This document shows, piece after piece, positions 55,618-64,000 of a DNA stretch of 64,000 nucleotides (within the stretch, counting starts at the first letter, position 1; the number at the start of each line of letters is the position of its first letter). The notes below the pieces were generated by a model that was not told the origin of the DNA, searched no databases, and saw nothing but the letters and a program-made list of their open reading frames with translations. This DNA comes from Sphingobium sp. WTD-1 (GTDB lineage: Bacteria; Pseudomonadota; Alphaproteobacteria; Sphingomonadales; Sphingomonadaceae), in contig NZ_CP119127.1 of the NCBI RefSeq assembly GCF_030128825.1, positions 5,011,501 to 5,075,500 on the forward strand, in the 5' to 3' direction. The position numbers and the translations under genes were made by a program.

Positions 55618-57090
55618 TCAGGCCGGCATGGTCGGCTCTTCGTCACGCCCCTTGAGCTCATCGCCGCGCACGGTCGCGACATGCAGCACATTGGTCGAGC
55701 CCGGAGTGCCAAAGGGCACGCCGGCCAGCACCACGATCTTGCCACCCTTGACCGTCATGTCATGGCGCAACGCCATGCGACGCGCCTTGCCGATCATTTC
55801 CTCGAAATTGCCAATATCCTTGGTGCGGATCGCATGGACACCCCAGGTCAGGCCCAGCTTGCGCGCGGTATCGGATCGCGGCGTCAGCGCCAGGATCGGT
55901 GCGGACGGCCGCTCACGCGCCACGCGGCGCACGGTGCTGCCCGACGAAGTGAAGCAGGTGATGACGCTGGCGCCGACGACCGGCACGATGCCGGCGGTCG
56001 CTTCCGCCAGGGCGTCGGCGGTGGTCGGGTCGGGCCGGGTTTCGGTGAAGTGCAGACGGGCGAAATAGCCCGGATCGCGCTCCACGCTATGGGCGATGCT
56101 GTCCATCATCGACACCGCCTCGACCGGCCAGTCGCCCGCCGCCGTTTCGGCCGACAACATGATCGCGTCGGCGCCGTCATAGACCGCGGTCGCCACGTCC
56201 GACACTTCGGCGCGGGTCGGGGTCGGCGCCTTGATCATCGATTCGAGCATCTGGGTCGCAACCACCACCGGACGGCCCATGCGGCGCGCGGTGGCGACGA
56301 TCTGCTTCTGCAGCGGCGGCACCGCCTGCGGCGGCAATTCGACGCCCAGATCGCCGCGCGCGACCATCACGCCGTCGGCCATCTCGATAATCTCCTCCAG
56401 CCGCTGCACGGCCGAGGGCTTTTCGATCTTCGCCATCAGCGCGCCATGGCCGCCCATCAGCTTGCGCGCTTCGGCCAGATCCTCGGGCCGCTGCACGAAG
56501 CTCAAGGCGATCCAGTCACAACCCTGCTCGACCGCGAAACTGAGGTCACGGCGATCCTTGTCCGTCAGCGCCGGCACCGGCACGACCACGTCGGGTACAT
56601 TCACGCCCTTGCGGTTGGACAGGGTGCCGCCGATTTCGACGACGGTGTCGATTCGCGTGTCCGTGACCGCCTTCACCCGCAGCACCAGCTTGCCATCATC
56701 CAGCAGCAGGCGGGTTTCGGGAACCAGCGCAGCATAGATTTCAGGATGCGGCAGGTTCACGCGCTGGACGGTGCCCGGCGTGTCGTCGCGATCGAGGATG
56801 AAGGAGGCGCCGGTTTCCAGCACGACCAGCCCCTTCTCGAACGTGCCGACGCGCAATTTCGGCCCCTGAAGATCGGCCAGGATCGTGGTCGGCCGGGCGA
56901 ATTCCTTTTCCAGTTCGCGAATCGTGGCGATGCGCGCGGCATGATCCTCATGCGCGCCATGGCTCATATTGACTCGAAAGGCGTCAGCACCCGCGACAAA
57001 CAAGGCGCGGATCATCTCTGCGCTCTCGCTGGCGGGGCCGAGGGTCGCGAGAATGCGAACCTTGCGCGAGCGGGGCGGTAGTCGTGTCAT
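55618..57090 (-). CDS. pyk: Pyruvate kinase
   Basis: A 490-residue pyruvate kinase with the N-terminal barrel (KVRILATLGPAS), the B domain, the active-site LMAKIEKP and MVARGDLGVELP segments, and the C-terminal regulatory domain. It makes pyruvate and ATP from phosphoenolpyruvate in the last step of glycolysis or the Entner-Doudoroff pathway. CAGGAGAAG precedes the ATG. It is transcribed alone, ended by a strong terminator, and is divergent from the DUF1244 gene. Confidence 0.98.
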   Translation of the reverse strand: MTRLPPRSRKVRILATLGPASESAEMIRALFVAGADAFRVNMSHGAHEDHAARIATIRELEKEFARPTTILADLQGPKLRVGTFEKGLVVLETGASFILDRDDTPGTVQRVNLPHPEIYAALVPETRLLLDDGKLVLRVKAVTDTRIDTVVEIGGTLSNRKGVNVPDVVVPVPALTDKDRRDLSFAVEQGCDWIALSFVQRPEDLAEARKLMGGHGALMAKIEKPSAVQRLEEIIEMADGVMVARGDLGVELPPQAVPPLQKQIVATARRMGRPVVVATQMLESMIKAPTPTRAEVSDVATAVYDGADAIMLSAETAAGDWPVEAVSMMDSIAHSVERDPGYFARLHFTETRPDPTTADALAEATAGIVPVVGASVITCFTSSGSTVRRVARERPSAPILALTPRSDTARKLGLTWGVHAIRTKDIGNFEEMIGKARRMALRHDMTVKGGKIVVLAGVPFGTPGSTNVLHVATVRGDELKGRDEEPTMPA

Positions 57091-57194
57091 GTCTTCTCCT
57101 GGCCGTATTGATCGCCTCTGGCTTGCCAGGGCGTCGTTATCGATTATCCGTGCTGCACGACAGGATGATGTAGATTAAGCGAAAGGTTCCGCTT

Positions 57195-57494
57195 GTGTCC
57201 GCTACCATACTCAGTGACGCCGTCGCTGCAACCGCCTTCCGCCGCCTGATGGCGCATTTGCAGCATCGCACCGATGTGCAGAATATCGACCTGATGGGCA
57301 CGGCCGGCTTCTGCCGCAACTGTCTGGCCGACTGGATTGCCGAGGCCGACGGCCATCTGACCCGCGACGAAGCCCGCGAGATCGTCCACGGCATGCCCTT
57401 TGCCGAATGGAAGACCCGCCATCAGGGCGAGGCGACGCCGCAGCAGATCGCAAAGATGCAGGAGAGTGTGGCGAAGAACGCGGACAACCATTAA
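57195..57494 (+). CDS. DUF1244 family protein
   Basis: A 99-residue protein with the characteristic AGFCRNCLADW block (Cys near residues 41 and 44) and a conserved C-terminal MPFAEWK. It is a small, cytosolic, helical protein of a family found widely in proteobacteria; the function is unknown. The start is GTG with AAAGG upstream. It is divergent from pyk and upstream of gapR. Confidence 0.88.
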   Translation: MSATILSDAVAATAFRRLMAHLQHRTDVQNIDLMGTAGFCRNCLADWIAEADGHLTRDEAREIVHGMPFAEWKTRHQGEATPQQIAKMQESVAKNADNH

Positions 57495-57552
57495 GCGTTC
57501 GGCGGATCCTGCCGGACCAGTCCGGCGCGACACTCGGCCTGATATTCCCGAA

Positions 57553-57616
57553 TAGAGCCTGTTTCACGATATCGGCGGAAGCGCAAAGCGCTTCCACCTC
57601 GGTCGATCAGGCTCTA
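57553..57616. repeat. Palindromic intergenic element bounded by TAGAGCCTG
   Basis: An outer inverted repeat TAGAGCCTG/CAGGCTCTA (57553 and 57608) encloses a perfect inner hairpin GGAAGCGC/GCGCTTCC with an AAA loop (57577-57595). It lies in the gap between the DUF1244 gene and gapR and looks like a short mobile-palindrome type element or a folded RNA. Similar CTAG-bounded repeats occur at 58370 and near 18260. Confidence 0.55.
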
Positions 57617-57657
57617 GGAGCATCCGCCAACCGATTCACACTGACACGGAGATTCCC

Positions 57658-57900
57658 ATGAGCGAGGGCAATATCGCAGCCGACCAGCTGCGCCTTCTGA
57701 TCGAGCGCATCGAGCGCCTGGAAGAAGAAAAGAAGGGCATCGGCGACGACATCAAGGACGTCTATCTGGAAGCCAAGGCGACCGGTTACGACCCCAAGAT
57801 CATGCGCCAGATCATCCGCCTGCGTAAGATGCAGCCACATGACCGCCAGGAAATGGAAGCGATCCTGCAGACCTACCTGTCCGCGCTGGGCATGGAATAA
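57658..57900 (+). CDS. gapR: GapR-like nucleoid protein (DUF2312)
   Basis: An 80-residue coiled-coil protein of the DUF2312 family, with two long helices rich in Glu and Lys and the conserved [18 protein letters not shown] segment. In Caulobacter, GapR binds overtwisted DNA ahead of forks and transcription and supports chromosome segregation. The start has ACGGAG upstream. A strong hairpin overlaps its stop codon. Confidence 0.93.
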   Translation: MSEGNIAADQLRLLIERIERLEEEKKGIGDDIKDVYLEAKATGYDPKIMRQIIRLRKMQPHDRQEMEAILQTYLSALGME

Positions 57901-57920
57901 GGCGGTCCACGCCTTATTCC
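57894..57920. other. Eleven-base hairpin overlapping the gapR stop
   Basis: GGAATAAGGCG and CGCCTTATTCC form a perfect stem with a GTCCA loop; the stem includes the gapR TAA. A second hairpin (CCGGTG/CACCGG) and a third (CCCCT/AGGGG) follow in the next 80 bases. They may protect the gapR mRNA, terminate transcription weakly or be part of a small RNA. Confidence 0.6.
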
Positions 57921-58023
57921 CGACCGGTGCATGCCACCGGACCTTGCCGAGGGGTGCTGTCGACCTACATCTGGTCCAGCCCCCTCGCGCCAGGGGCGCC
58001 ACTAAAATGAGAGGACGCCCCTT

Positions 58024-58350
58024 ATGACCGACATCATCGTCAGCACCACCAGCCGCCTAGAAGGCCGTCCCGCCCAAGATTATCTGGGCATCGTCACCGG
58101 CGAAGTGATCGTCGGCGCCAACCTCTTCCGTGACCTGTTCGCCAGCGTGCGCGACATCGTCGGCGGCCGATCGGGCGCCTATGAGGATGTACTGCAACGC
58201 GCCCGCAGCGAAGCGATCGAGGAGATGCAGGGCAATGCCCGCAAGCTCGGCGCCAATGCCGTGGTCGGGGTCGACCTCGACTATGAGGTGATCGGCGCCA
58301 ATGGCTCCATGCTGATGGTCTCCGCCTCGGGCACGGCGATCCGCTACTGA
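58024..58350 (+). CDS. YbjQ family (DUF74) heavy-metal-binding-like protein
   Basis: A 108-residue YbjQ/UPF0145 protein with the typical [17 protein letters not shown] and [14 protein letters not shown] strands, known to form a pentameric fold. It has no Cys and no clear metal site. The function is unknown. AGAGGA precedes the ATG. It lies between gapR and yebC on the same strand. Confidence 0.9.
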   Translation: MTDIIVSTTSRLEGRPAQDYLGIVTGEVIVGANLFRDLFASVRDIVGGRSGAYEDVLQRARSEAIEEMQGNARKLGANAVVGVDLDYEVIGANGSMLMVSASGTAIRY

Positions 58351-58369
58351 TCGCCGCGCCCCGGCTATC

Positions 58370-58405
58370 CTCTAGCGTTGCAGGATGGCGACGCGCTCGC
58401 TAGAG
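58370..58405. repeat. Palindromic intergenic element bounded by CTCTAGCG
   Basis: CTCTAGCG (58370-58377) and CGCTAGAG (58398-58405) are perfect inverted repeats enclosing 20 bases, just upstream of yebC. The ends share CTAG with the elements near 18260 and 57553, suggesting one family. Confidence 0.45.
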
Positions 58406-58444
58406 AGCGCCATTCGGTTTCACAGAAAATGTCAGGAGAAGGCC

Positions 58445-59188
58445 GTGGCCGGCCATTCCAAATTCAAGAACATCATGCATCGCAAGGGTGCGCAGGACAA
58501 GAAGCGCTCGTCGATGTTCTCCAAGCTGTCGCGCGAAATCACCGTCGCGGCCAAGATGGGCATGCCCGATCCGGACATGAACCCGCGCCTGCGCCTGGCG
58601 GTCAACGCCGCCAAGGCCCAGTCGATGCCCAAGGACAATATCCAGCGCGCGATCGACAAGGCGATCGGCGGCGACATGGAGAATTACGAGGAAATCCGCT
58701 ATGAGGGCTATGGCCCCGGCGGCGTCGCGATCATCGTCGAGGCACTGACCGACAATCGCAACCGCACCGCGACCAATGTCCGCACCGCCTTTGCCAAGAA
58801 TGGCGGCAATCTGGGCGCGTCGGGCGCGGTGAGCCATGGCTTCGACCGCCTGGGCCTGATCACCTATCCCGCCAGCGCCGGCGATGCCGACGCTGTCTTC
58901 GAAGCCGCGCTGGAAGCGGGTGCGGATGATGTCTCGTCGAACGAAGACGAGCATGAGATCTGGACCGCGATGGACGCGCTGCACGAAGTCGCCAAGGCGC
59001 TGGAAGCCAAGCTGGGTCCGGCAGAGGGCGCCAAGCTCGCATGGAAGCCGCAGACCACGCTGGAAGTCGACGAAGCCAATGCCGCAACGCTGCTCAAGCT
59101 GGTCGACACGCTGGAAGATGATGACGACGTCCAGACCGTCTGGGGCAATTATGAAGTCTCCGACGCCGTGATGGAGAAGCTGGGCTAA
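58445..59188 (+). CDS. YebC/PmpR family translation-associated regulator
   Basis: A 247-residue YebC protein, with the N-terminal [14 protein letters not shown] signature and the acidic C-terminal domains. YebC1/YebC2 proteins help ribosomes through proline stretches and some act as transcription regulators (PmpR). The start is GTG with AGGAGAAGG upstream. It is upstream of ruvC, an order that is widely conserved. Confidence 0.95.
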   Translation: MAGHSKFKNIMHRKGAQDKKRSSMFSKLSREITVAAKMGMPDPDMNPRLRLAVNAAKAQSMPKDNIQRAIDKAIGGDMENYEEIRYEGYGPGGVAIIVEALTDNRNRTATNVRTAFAKNGGNLGASGAVSHGFDRLGLITYPASAGDADAVFEAALEAGADDVSSNEDEHEIWTAMDALHEVAKALEAKLGPAEGAKLAWKPQTTLEVDEANAATLLKLVDTLEDDDDVQTVWGNYEVSDAVMEKLG

Positions 59189-59272
59189 GATGCCCGGCTC
59201 CCGTTCGCTTCGGGCGAGATCGCGCAGCGCCGATGCGCGCCGGCCTTGCCCGATGCGAGCGACCCCGCACCC

Positions 59273-59764
59273 ATGATCATACTTGGCCTCGACCCCGGCC
59301 TTGGCACTACTGGCTGGGGCCTGATTGCCGCCGACGGCAATCGCCTGACCCATGTCGGTAACGGCCAGATCAAGACCGACAGCGCGATGTCGCTGGCGAC
59401 GCGGCTGATGGCGCTCGACCTGGCACTGACCGACCTGATCCTCGAACATCGGCCCGATGGCGCCGCGGTCGAGGAGGTGTTCGTCAACGTCAATCCGCAA
59501 TCGACGCTGAAGCTGGGCCAGGCGCGCGGCGTCATCCTGCTGAATGCCGCGCGTTCGGGCATGGAAGTGGGCGAATATGCCGCCCGCCTCGTCAAGAAAT
59601 CGGTCGTCGGCGTCGGCAACGCGTCGAAGGACCAGGTCCATGCCATGGTCCAGCGGCTGCTGCCCGGCGCCAAGATCGTCGGGTCGGACGCAGCCGATGC
59701 CCTTGCGGTGGCGATCACCCATGCCCATCATCTGGCGAGCGCCCGGCGGATGCCCGCGCGCTGA
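59273..59764 (+). CDS. ruvC: Crossover junction endodeoxyribonuclease RuvC
   Basis: A 163-residue RuvC resolvase. Catalytic acidic residues are Asp7 (GLDPG), Glu67/68 (AAVEEVF) and Asp139/142 (SDAADALA). It cuts Holliday junctions with RuvAB; ruvA and ruvB are not adjacent in the window. The ATG at 59273 was chosen because it starts the first strand MIILGLDPG; the longer reading from 59246 lacks support. It follows yebC by 84 bases. Confidence 0.97.
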   Translation: MIILGLDPGLGTTGWGLIAADGNRLTHVGNGQIKTDSAMSLATRLMALDLALTDLILEHRPDGAAVEEVFVNVNPQSTLKLGQARGVILLNAARSGMEVGEYAARLVKKSVVGVGNASKDQVHAMVQRLLPGAKIVGSDAADALAVAITHAHHLASARRMPAR

Positions 59765-59789
59765 CCTGCCATCGGAGACCATCGCGACC

Positions 59790-60020
59790 ATGACCGACCT
59801 GCCCCACGCCCGCTACATCATCGTCCCGCATGACGGCGCGTGGAAGATCAACCTCAACAACAGCTATTATGGCCCCTTCGCGACGCAGCAGGCGGCCATC
59901 GACAGCGCCACCGAAACGGCGAAAAAGGCGGCGGCAGGCGGCTATCCGGCATCGGTCCTGCTGATGAATGGCACTGCGTTCGACACGGCCTGGACCAGCA
60001 TCGAAAACGACGACACCTGA
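59790..60020 (+). CDS. DUF2188-like small protein
   Basis: A 76-residue protein with the pattern of DUF2188: a beta hairpin (YIIVPHDGAWKINLNN) followed by a helix of Ala-rich repeats. Family members are small cytosolic proteins of unknown role. GGAGACC precedes the ATG. It starts 25 bases after ruvC and lies before the response regulator gene. Confidence 0.65.
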   Translation: MTDLPHARYIIVPHDGAWKINLNNSYYGPFATQQAAIDSATETAKKAAAGGYPASVLLMNGTAFDTAWTSIENDDT

Positions 60021-60089
60021 TTTTTACATATTTCGGGAACTCTTCGTCCCTTTCCGCATTTATCGACACCAGCACAAGCGGGCGCAGGG

Positions 60090-60527
60090 ATGAGCAAGAA
60101 GATTCTGATCGTCGAGGACGAGATTTTCGTCGCGTTGGAAATCGAACAGATTGTGCAGGATGCCGGCTTCGACGTCGGCGGCATCGCGGCCGACCGCGAG
60201 GCGGCGATGGCCGCCGCCGAATCCTGCGACATCGCTCTGGTCGACCTAAACCTGCGTGATGGCCCCACTGGCCCCGCCATCGGCATGGAACTGGCCAGCC
60301 GCTTCGGCATCAAGGTGATCTATGTGACCGCCAATCCGGCGCAGATCGGGCCTGCAGCGATCGCGGCGCTGGGCGTCGTCACCAAGCCTTTCCGCGCGCA
60401 AAGCATCGCGCAGACCGTCCTGCTGGCAGCGACCGACACGCCGGACCTGACCAGCGCCGACATTGCCGGCTTTACGCCCTTCCCGCCGCCACGCGATGCA
60501 GTGATCGGCGCGGTATCCACAGGCTGA
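60090..60527 (+). CDS. Single-domain response regulator
   Basis: A 145-residue CheY-like receiver without an output domain. The acidic pocket is Glu9-Asp10-Glu11, the phosphoacceptor is Asp52 (VDLNLRDG), and Thr80 and Lys99 complete the site. Its last 56 bases overlap the 3' end of the convergent histidine kinase gene, which is its likely partner. Single-domain regulators of this kind pass phosphate or act by protein contact. Confidence 0.92.
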   Translation: MSKKILIVEDEIFVALEIEQIVQDAGFDVGGIAADREAAMAAAESCDIALVDLNLRDGPTGPAIGMELASRFGIKVIYVTANPAQIGPAAIAALGVVTKPFRAQSIAQTVLLAATDTPDLTSADIAGFTPFPPPRDAVIGAVSTG

Positions 60528-61989
60528 GCCTTGCCCCTTCCGGGTGCCATTCGCGTTCCAGCCGGCCACCGAGCTGACGTTCGACGCTGAGCGCGATCAG
60601 GCGACTGCCAAAACCTTCGCTCGCCACGGGCGCGACCACCGGCCCGCCTTCCTCACGCCAATCGAGGCGGACATCTTCGCCATCATCCGCCACATGCAGC
60701 GCGACATGCCCCGTCGCCGTCGACAGCGCACCATATTTTGCCGCATTGGTCGCGAGTTCATGGAATAGCAGCGCCAGCGGCGTGGCCGACCGATCGTCGA
60801 TCGCAGGATTGTCACCCGACAGCGCCAGGCGCTCGCGGCCGCCATAGGGCGCAAAAATCTCCTCCAGCACGCCATGCAGCGATGCCTGTTCCTCCGCCAT
60901 GCTGGCGCCACCGCCATGGGTCCGGACGAAGTCATGCGCCCGCCCCAGCGCCAGGATACGGTCGCGCAATTCGTCCGCGCCTTCCTGCATGCCCGGCCGT
61001 TCGCGCGCCGACAGGCCGATGAGACCGGCGATGACGGAGAAGATATTCTTGATCCGGTGCGACAGTTCATGCGCGATCATCTCGCGCTCTTCGAGCATCA
61101 GCTTCTGTTCGTGAATCTCGGTGCAGGTGCCGATCCAGCGGATGATCTGGCCCTGCGCATCGCGGATCGGCAGAGCGCGCCCCAGCGTCCAGCGATAGAG
61201 GCCGTCGCGATGCCGCAGCCGATATTCGATCTCGTAGGGATCGCCGCTCGCCAGCGAATGGCGCCATTTCTCCCAGGCCTTGGGCTGGTCATCAGCATGA
61301 AACATGCCGTTCCAGGCATCGCCGTCGGTCGACCCCGCCGGCACACCGGTATATTCATACCAGCGGGCATTATAATAATCATGATAGCCGTCGGGCAGGG
61401 TCGACCAGACCATCTGCGGCATCGTGTCCGCCAGGGTCCGGAACATGCGATCGCTGTCCGCCACCGCCTCTGCATCCAGCCGCTGCTGGGCAATGACATC
61501 GCGATCGCGCCGCCGCCCTTCCAGTTCGATCATCACCTGCCGCGCCAGCAATAGCAGCCCCTGACGCTGCAATGGCGTCAGATCGGCACGCGGCACCGTG
61601 TCGATGACGCACAACGCCCCCAGCGGTTCGCCATCGCCACCGACCAGCGGCGCACCGGCATAGAAGCGGATATGCGGCGGTCCGGTGACCAGCGCGTTAT
61701 CGATGAAACGGGCATCGTGCGTCGCATCCGGCACGACGAAGATAGCGTCGCGTAGCATCGCCAGCGCACAGAAGGACACGTCCCGTGGCGTCTCCTCCGC
61801 ATCCAGCCCGACCCGCGCCAGAAAGCGCTGCCTTGCATCCTCGACAATGCTGACAAGCGCGATCGGCGCCCCGCATAGTTGCGCGGCGAAGCTGGTGATG
61901 TCGTCAAGTGTGCGGAAGCCGCCGGCGTCGAGATCATAAAGCGCCAGCAGCGCCGCCCGATCCGTTGCCAAGCCGCGTCCGTCAGCCAT
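60472..61989 (-). CDS. GAF-PAS HWE-type histidine kinase
   Basis: A 505-residue soluble kinase: GAF domain (about 20-160), PAS/PAC (about 180-300), then an HWE-type dimerisation and catalytic region with the phospho-His in HRIKN (His311), the N box [12 protein letters not shown] and the WREEGGPVV segment. It has no transmembrane helix, so it senses a cytoplasmic signal. The ATG overlaps the murA stop by eight bases, so it is translated from the murA mRNA. Its 3' end is antisense to the response regulator gene. Confidence 0.92.
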   Translation of the reverse strand: MADGRGLATDRAALLALYDLDAGGFRTLDDITSFAAQLCGAPIALVSIVEDARQRFLARVGLDAEETPRDVSFCALAMLRDAIFVVPDATHDARFIDNALVTGPPHIRFYAGAPLVGGDGEPLGALCVIDTVPRADLTPLQRQGLLLLARQVMIELEGRRRDRDVIAQQRLDAEAVADSDRMFRTLADTMPQMVWSTLPDGYHDYYNARWYEYTGVPAGSTDGDAWNGMFHADDQPKAWEKWRHSLASGDPYEIEYRLRHRDGLYRWTLGRALPIRDAQGQIIRWIGTCTEIHEQKLMLEEREMIAHELSHRIKNIFSVIAGLIGLSARERPGMQEGADELRDRILALGRAHDFVRTHGGGASMAEEQASLHGVLEEIFAPYGGRERLALSGDNPAIDDRSATPLALLFHELATNAAKYGALSTATGHVALHVADDGEDVRLDWREEGGPVVAPVASEGFGSRLIALSVERQLGGRLEREWHPEGARLSLWIPRRSLHRVAAGRA

Positions 61990-63265
61990 CGCTGACCCGC
62001 TCGATGTCGGCGCCGACGGCCGAGAGCTTTTCCTCCAGCCGCTCATAACCGCGATCGAGATGATAGACGCGGCTGACGATGGTCTCGCCTTCGGCGGCAA
62101 GGCCGGCCAGGATCAGGCTCATCGAGGCGCGCAGATCGGTCGCCATCACCGGCGCACCGACCAGCTTGTCGACGCCGCGCACCACGGCGGTGCGGCCATT
62201 GACGGCAATATCCGCCCCCATGCGCGCCAGTTCGGGCACATGCATGTAGCGATTTTCGAAGATCGTCTCGGTTAGCACCGACGCGCCCTCCGCCTTGGTC
62301 AGCATCGCCATGAACTGCGCCTGCATGTCGGTCGGGAAGGCCGGGAAAGGCGCGGTCGAAATGTTGAGCGGCCTGAGCTTGCCGTCGGACGAGACACGGA
62401 TGCCGTCGCGATGCTCATCGACCTGCACGCCCGCTTCGCGCAACGCGGCCAGAATGGCGTGCATGTCGTCGGCATTGGCGCCGATCAGGTCGAGCGAACC
62501 GCCGGTGATCGCCGCGGCGCAGGCATAGCTGCCCGCCTCGATCCGGTCGGGCATGACGCTGTAGGTCGCGCCATGGAGACGATCGCGGCCATGAATGATC
62601 AGCTTGTCGGTGCCCACGCCCTCGATATCGGCGCCCATCGCGATCAGCAGCTTGCACAGATCGACGATTTCCGGCTCGCGCGCGGCATTTTCCAGGATGC
62701 AGGTGCCCTTGGCGAGCGAGGCCGCCATCAGCGCATTTTCAGTCGCGCCGACCGACACCACCGGGAAGGTATAGATGCCACCGGGCAGGCCGCCATCGGG
62801 CAGGCTGGCGCGGACATAGCCGGCCGCGATCTCGATGATCGCGCCAAAGGCTTCCAGCGCCTTGAGGTGCAGGTCGATCGGACGGTTGCCGATCGCGCAG
62901 CCGCCGGGCAGCGACACCCGTGCCTCGCCGGCGCGGGCGAGCAGCGGGCCGAGCACCAGGATCGACGCGCGCATCTTGCGCACGATGTCATAGGGCGCCT
63001 CGGTCGAGGTCACGCGACCGGCGCGCATCGTCATGACGCGGCCGAAATCCTCCGGACGGGCGCCCTCGATCATGGTCGACACGCCAAGCTGGTTGAGCAA
63101 ATGGCCGAAGCTGTCGACGTCGGCCAGGCGCGGCAAATTGCGCAGCGCGACGGGCTCGTCGGTCAGCAACGCGCAGGGCAGCAGCGTCAGGGCAGCGTTC
63201 TTAGCGCCGGAGATGGGAAGGCGGCCGTTGAGTTGCTTGCCGCCGCGAATGTGAATGCGGTCCAT
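61982..63265 (-). CDS. murA: UDP-N-acetylglucosamine 1-carboxyvinyltransferase
   Basis: A 427-residue MurA. Lys22 and Asn23 (GAKNAAL) contact the substrate, and the catalytic Cys is Cys123 in [10 protein letters not shown], the fosfomycin-sensitive form. It transfers enolpyruvate from PEP to UDP-GlcNAc in the first step of peptidoglycan synthesis. The histidine kinase gene is translationally coupled to it. A possible promoter lies immediately upstream. Confidence 0.98.
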   Translation of the reverse strand: MDRIHIRGGKQLNGRLPISGAKNAALTLLPCALLTDEPVALRNLPRLADVDSFGHLLNQLGVSTMIEGARPEDFGRVMTMRAGRVTSTEAPYDIVRKMRASILVLGPLLARAGEARVSLPGGCAIGNRPIDLHLKALEAFGAIIEIAAGYVRASLPDGGLPGGIYTFPVVSVGATENALMAASLAKGTCILENAAREPEIVDLCKLLIAMGADIEGVGTDKLIIHGRDRLHGATYSVMPDRIEAGSYACAAAITGGSLDLIGANADDMHAILAALREAGVQVDEHRDGIRVSSDGKLRPLNISTAPFPAFPTDMQAQFMAMLTKAEGASVLTETIFENRYMHVPELARMGADIAVNGRTAVVRGVDKLVGAPVMATDLRASMSLILAGLAAEGETIVSRVYHLDRGYERLEEKLSAVGADIERVSDG

Positions 63266-63274
63266 TGGCTAGGT

Positions 63275-63302
63275 TTCATAGCGTCTATTGCGCGCCGTGC
63301 AA
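63275..63302 (-). promoter_or_regulatory. Candidate promoter of murA
   Basis: On the minus strand TTGCAC (63297-63302) precedes TATGAA (63275-63280) with a 16-base spacer. The expected start is only a few bases before the murA ATG, so the leader would be very short. No better candidate was seen in the gap. Confidence 0.35.
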
Positions 63303-63476
63303 GGCGCGCGCGCGGTCGTTCGGCGTGAAAAACGGGCGGAGCCGGGAGTAGCGGAAGACTATTTTCGCGGATCGCCGCAACCTTGATCGAGTTTAGTGCG
63401 CCTTGCCGAAATGCAGCCAAAAGGAGGTTGGGGCGTTCTGCCATCGTAACAACAATTTCAAGAAGAAGGTGTATTG

Positions 63477-64000
63477 GTGGCGACGAGCTGTTTCGCGGAA
63501 AGACTGGCCAAGACGGTTCCCCTGTCCGACGCAGAAAAAGCAGCATTGGCTCGGCTGGAAGAAAATCCCCGCAAGATCAAGCGCGGGGCCATGATCCAGC
63601 GCGTCAACGAGACGATCACTGAGTTGTTCGTGCTGCGCGAAGGTCGGGTCATGAGCTATGTCATCCTGCCCGATGGCAGCCGCCAGATATTGCGCGTCTA
63701 CTTCCCCGGCGATTTCATCGGTTCGGCCAGCACCATCTACAGCAAGGCCCCGGAATCACTGGTCGCCCTGTCAGACGCCATCGTCTGCCCGTTCGACAAG
63801 CATGCGCTGCGCCGGTTGCTGGAGGAATATCCGCGCGTCGCCGCCCTGCTGTTCCTGCTGTCCAATGCGGAGCGGGTGGCGATGACCGATCGGCTTGCCT
63901 CGCTCGGCCGTACATCGGCCAGGGCGCGGGTCGCCTCCTTCCTGCTCGACATGTTCGACCGGCTGCGCGTGACGGACGACAGCATCACCGACAGTTTCGA
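63477..64000 (+). CDS. Crp/Fnr-family regulator (partial, cut by window end)
   Basis: The first 174 codons of a Crp/Fnr regulator. The start is probably GTG 63477 (or TTG 63474), with GAAGAAGG upstream. The cyclic-nucleotide-like beta roll covers about residues 25-120, with IQRVNETITELFVLREGRVM and FPGDFIGSAS near its ends; the dimer helix (residues about 125-160) and the beginning of the HTH region follow. Only one Cys is seen near the N terminus, so an FNR-type Fe-S cluster is not supported. The effector is unknown. The gene runs off the right edge. Confidence 0.85.
   Translation, partial: MATSCFAERLAKTVPLSDAEKAALARLEENPRKIKRGAMIQRVNETITELFVLREGRVMSYVILPDGSRQILRVYFPGDFIGSASTIYSKAPESLVALSDAIVCPFDKHALRRLLEEYPRVAALLFLLSNAERVAMTDRLASLGRTSARARVASFLLDMFDRLRVTDDSITDSF

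Noticed and set aside
63403..63594. Short plus-strand frame beginning before the Crp/Fnr gene
   Set aside because: It is out of frame with the Crp/Fnr protein, which reads continuously from the GTG at 63477.

Overview
The window is a high-GC alphaproteobacterial chromosome segment, most likely from a member of the Sphingomonadaceae (Sphingobium, Novosphingobium or Sphingomonas type). The evidence is a TonB-dependent receptor next to a catabolic regulator, a gapR-like gene beside pyk and a DUF1244 gene, an sdhC-sdhD-sdhA arrangement, an alphaproteobacterial RpoH promoter in front of dnaKJ, and an HWE-type histidine kinase. I found no transposase, integrase, tRNA, rRNA or CRISPR array. Coding density is very high and no gap exceeds about 210 bases.

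Region 1 (1-30.0 kb) is a catabolic island. A TonB-dependent receptor and a secreted tyrosine-phosphatase-like protein are divergent from a double-headed TetR-type regulator. A short operon then encodes a [2Fe-2S] ferredoxin, a cytochrome P450 and an SDR. Divergent from it is a translationally coupled six-gene operon: amidohydrolase, Rieske oxygenase, HyuB, HyuA and two class III CoA-transferases. A methyltransferase and a DUF2520 protein follow. Next come a three-gene operon (VOC protein, KstD-like flavoprotein, SDR), a lone Rieske ferredoxin, and a CoA-ester operon (crotonase, AraC regulator, second Rieske oxygenase, MaoC-type dehydratase, acyl-CoA ligase, exported nucleoside-hydrolase-like protein). 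A second AraC regulator is divergent from that operon. Together the genes look like uptake, hydroxylation, dehydrogenation, ATP-dependent ring opening or carboxylation, CoA activation and beta-oxidation-like degradation of a cyclic compound that cannot be named from sequence.

Region 2 (30.0-36.4 kb) holds a compact cluster: a GT4 glycosyltransferase, a sugar-transfer-type ATP-grasp enzyme, a MobA-like nucleotidyltransferase and a D-Ala-D-Ala-ligase-like ATP-grasp enzyme. A Nudix hydrolase and an FAD-dependent dehydrogenase lie upstream. It looks like a pathway for a sugar-amino-acid or sugar-peptide conjugate and I do not recognise it as a described system.

Region 3 (36.4-64 kb) is mostly core: a MerR regulator with acyl-CoA dehydrogenase, an APC permease, dnaK-dnaJ, a copper chaperone with an HExxH protein, sdhCDA (sdhB is not next to it), a soluble chemoreceptor, prmA, dienelactone hydrolase, amidase, M14 carboxypeptidase, rpmJ, pyk, gapR, yebC, ruvC, a convergent response regulator and HWE kinase pair, murA, and the start of a Crp/Fnr regulator cut by the window edge.
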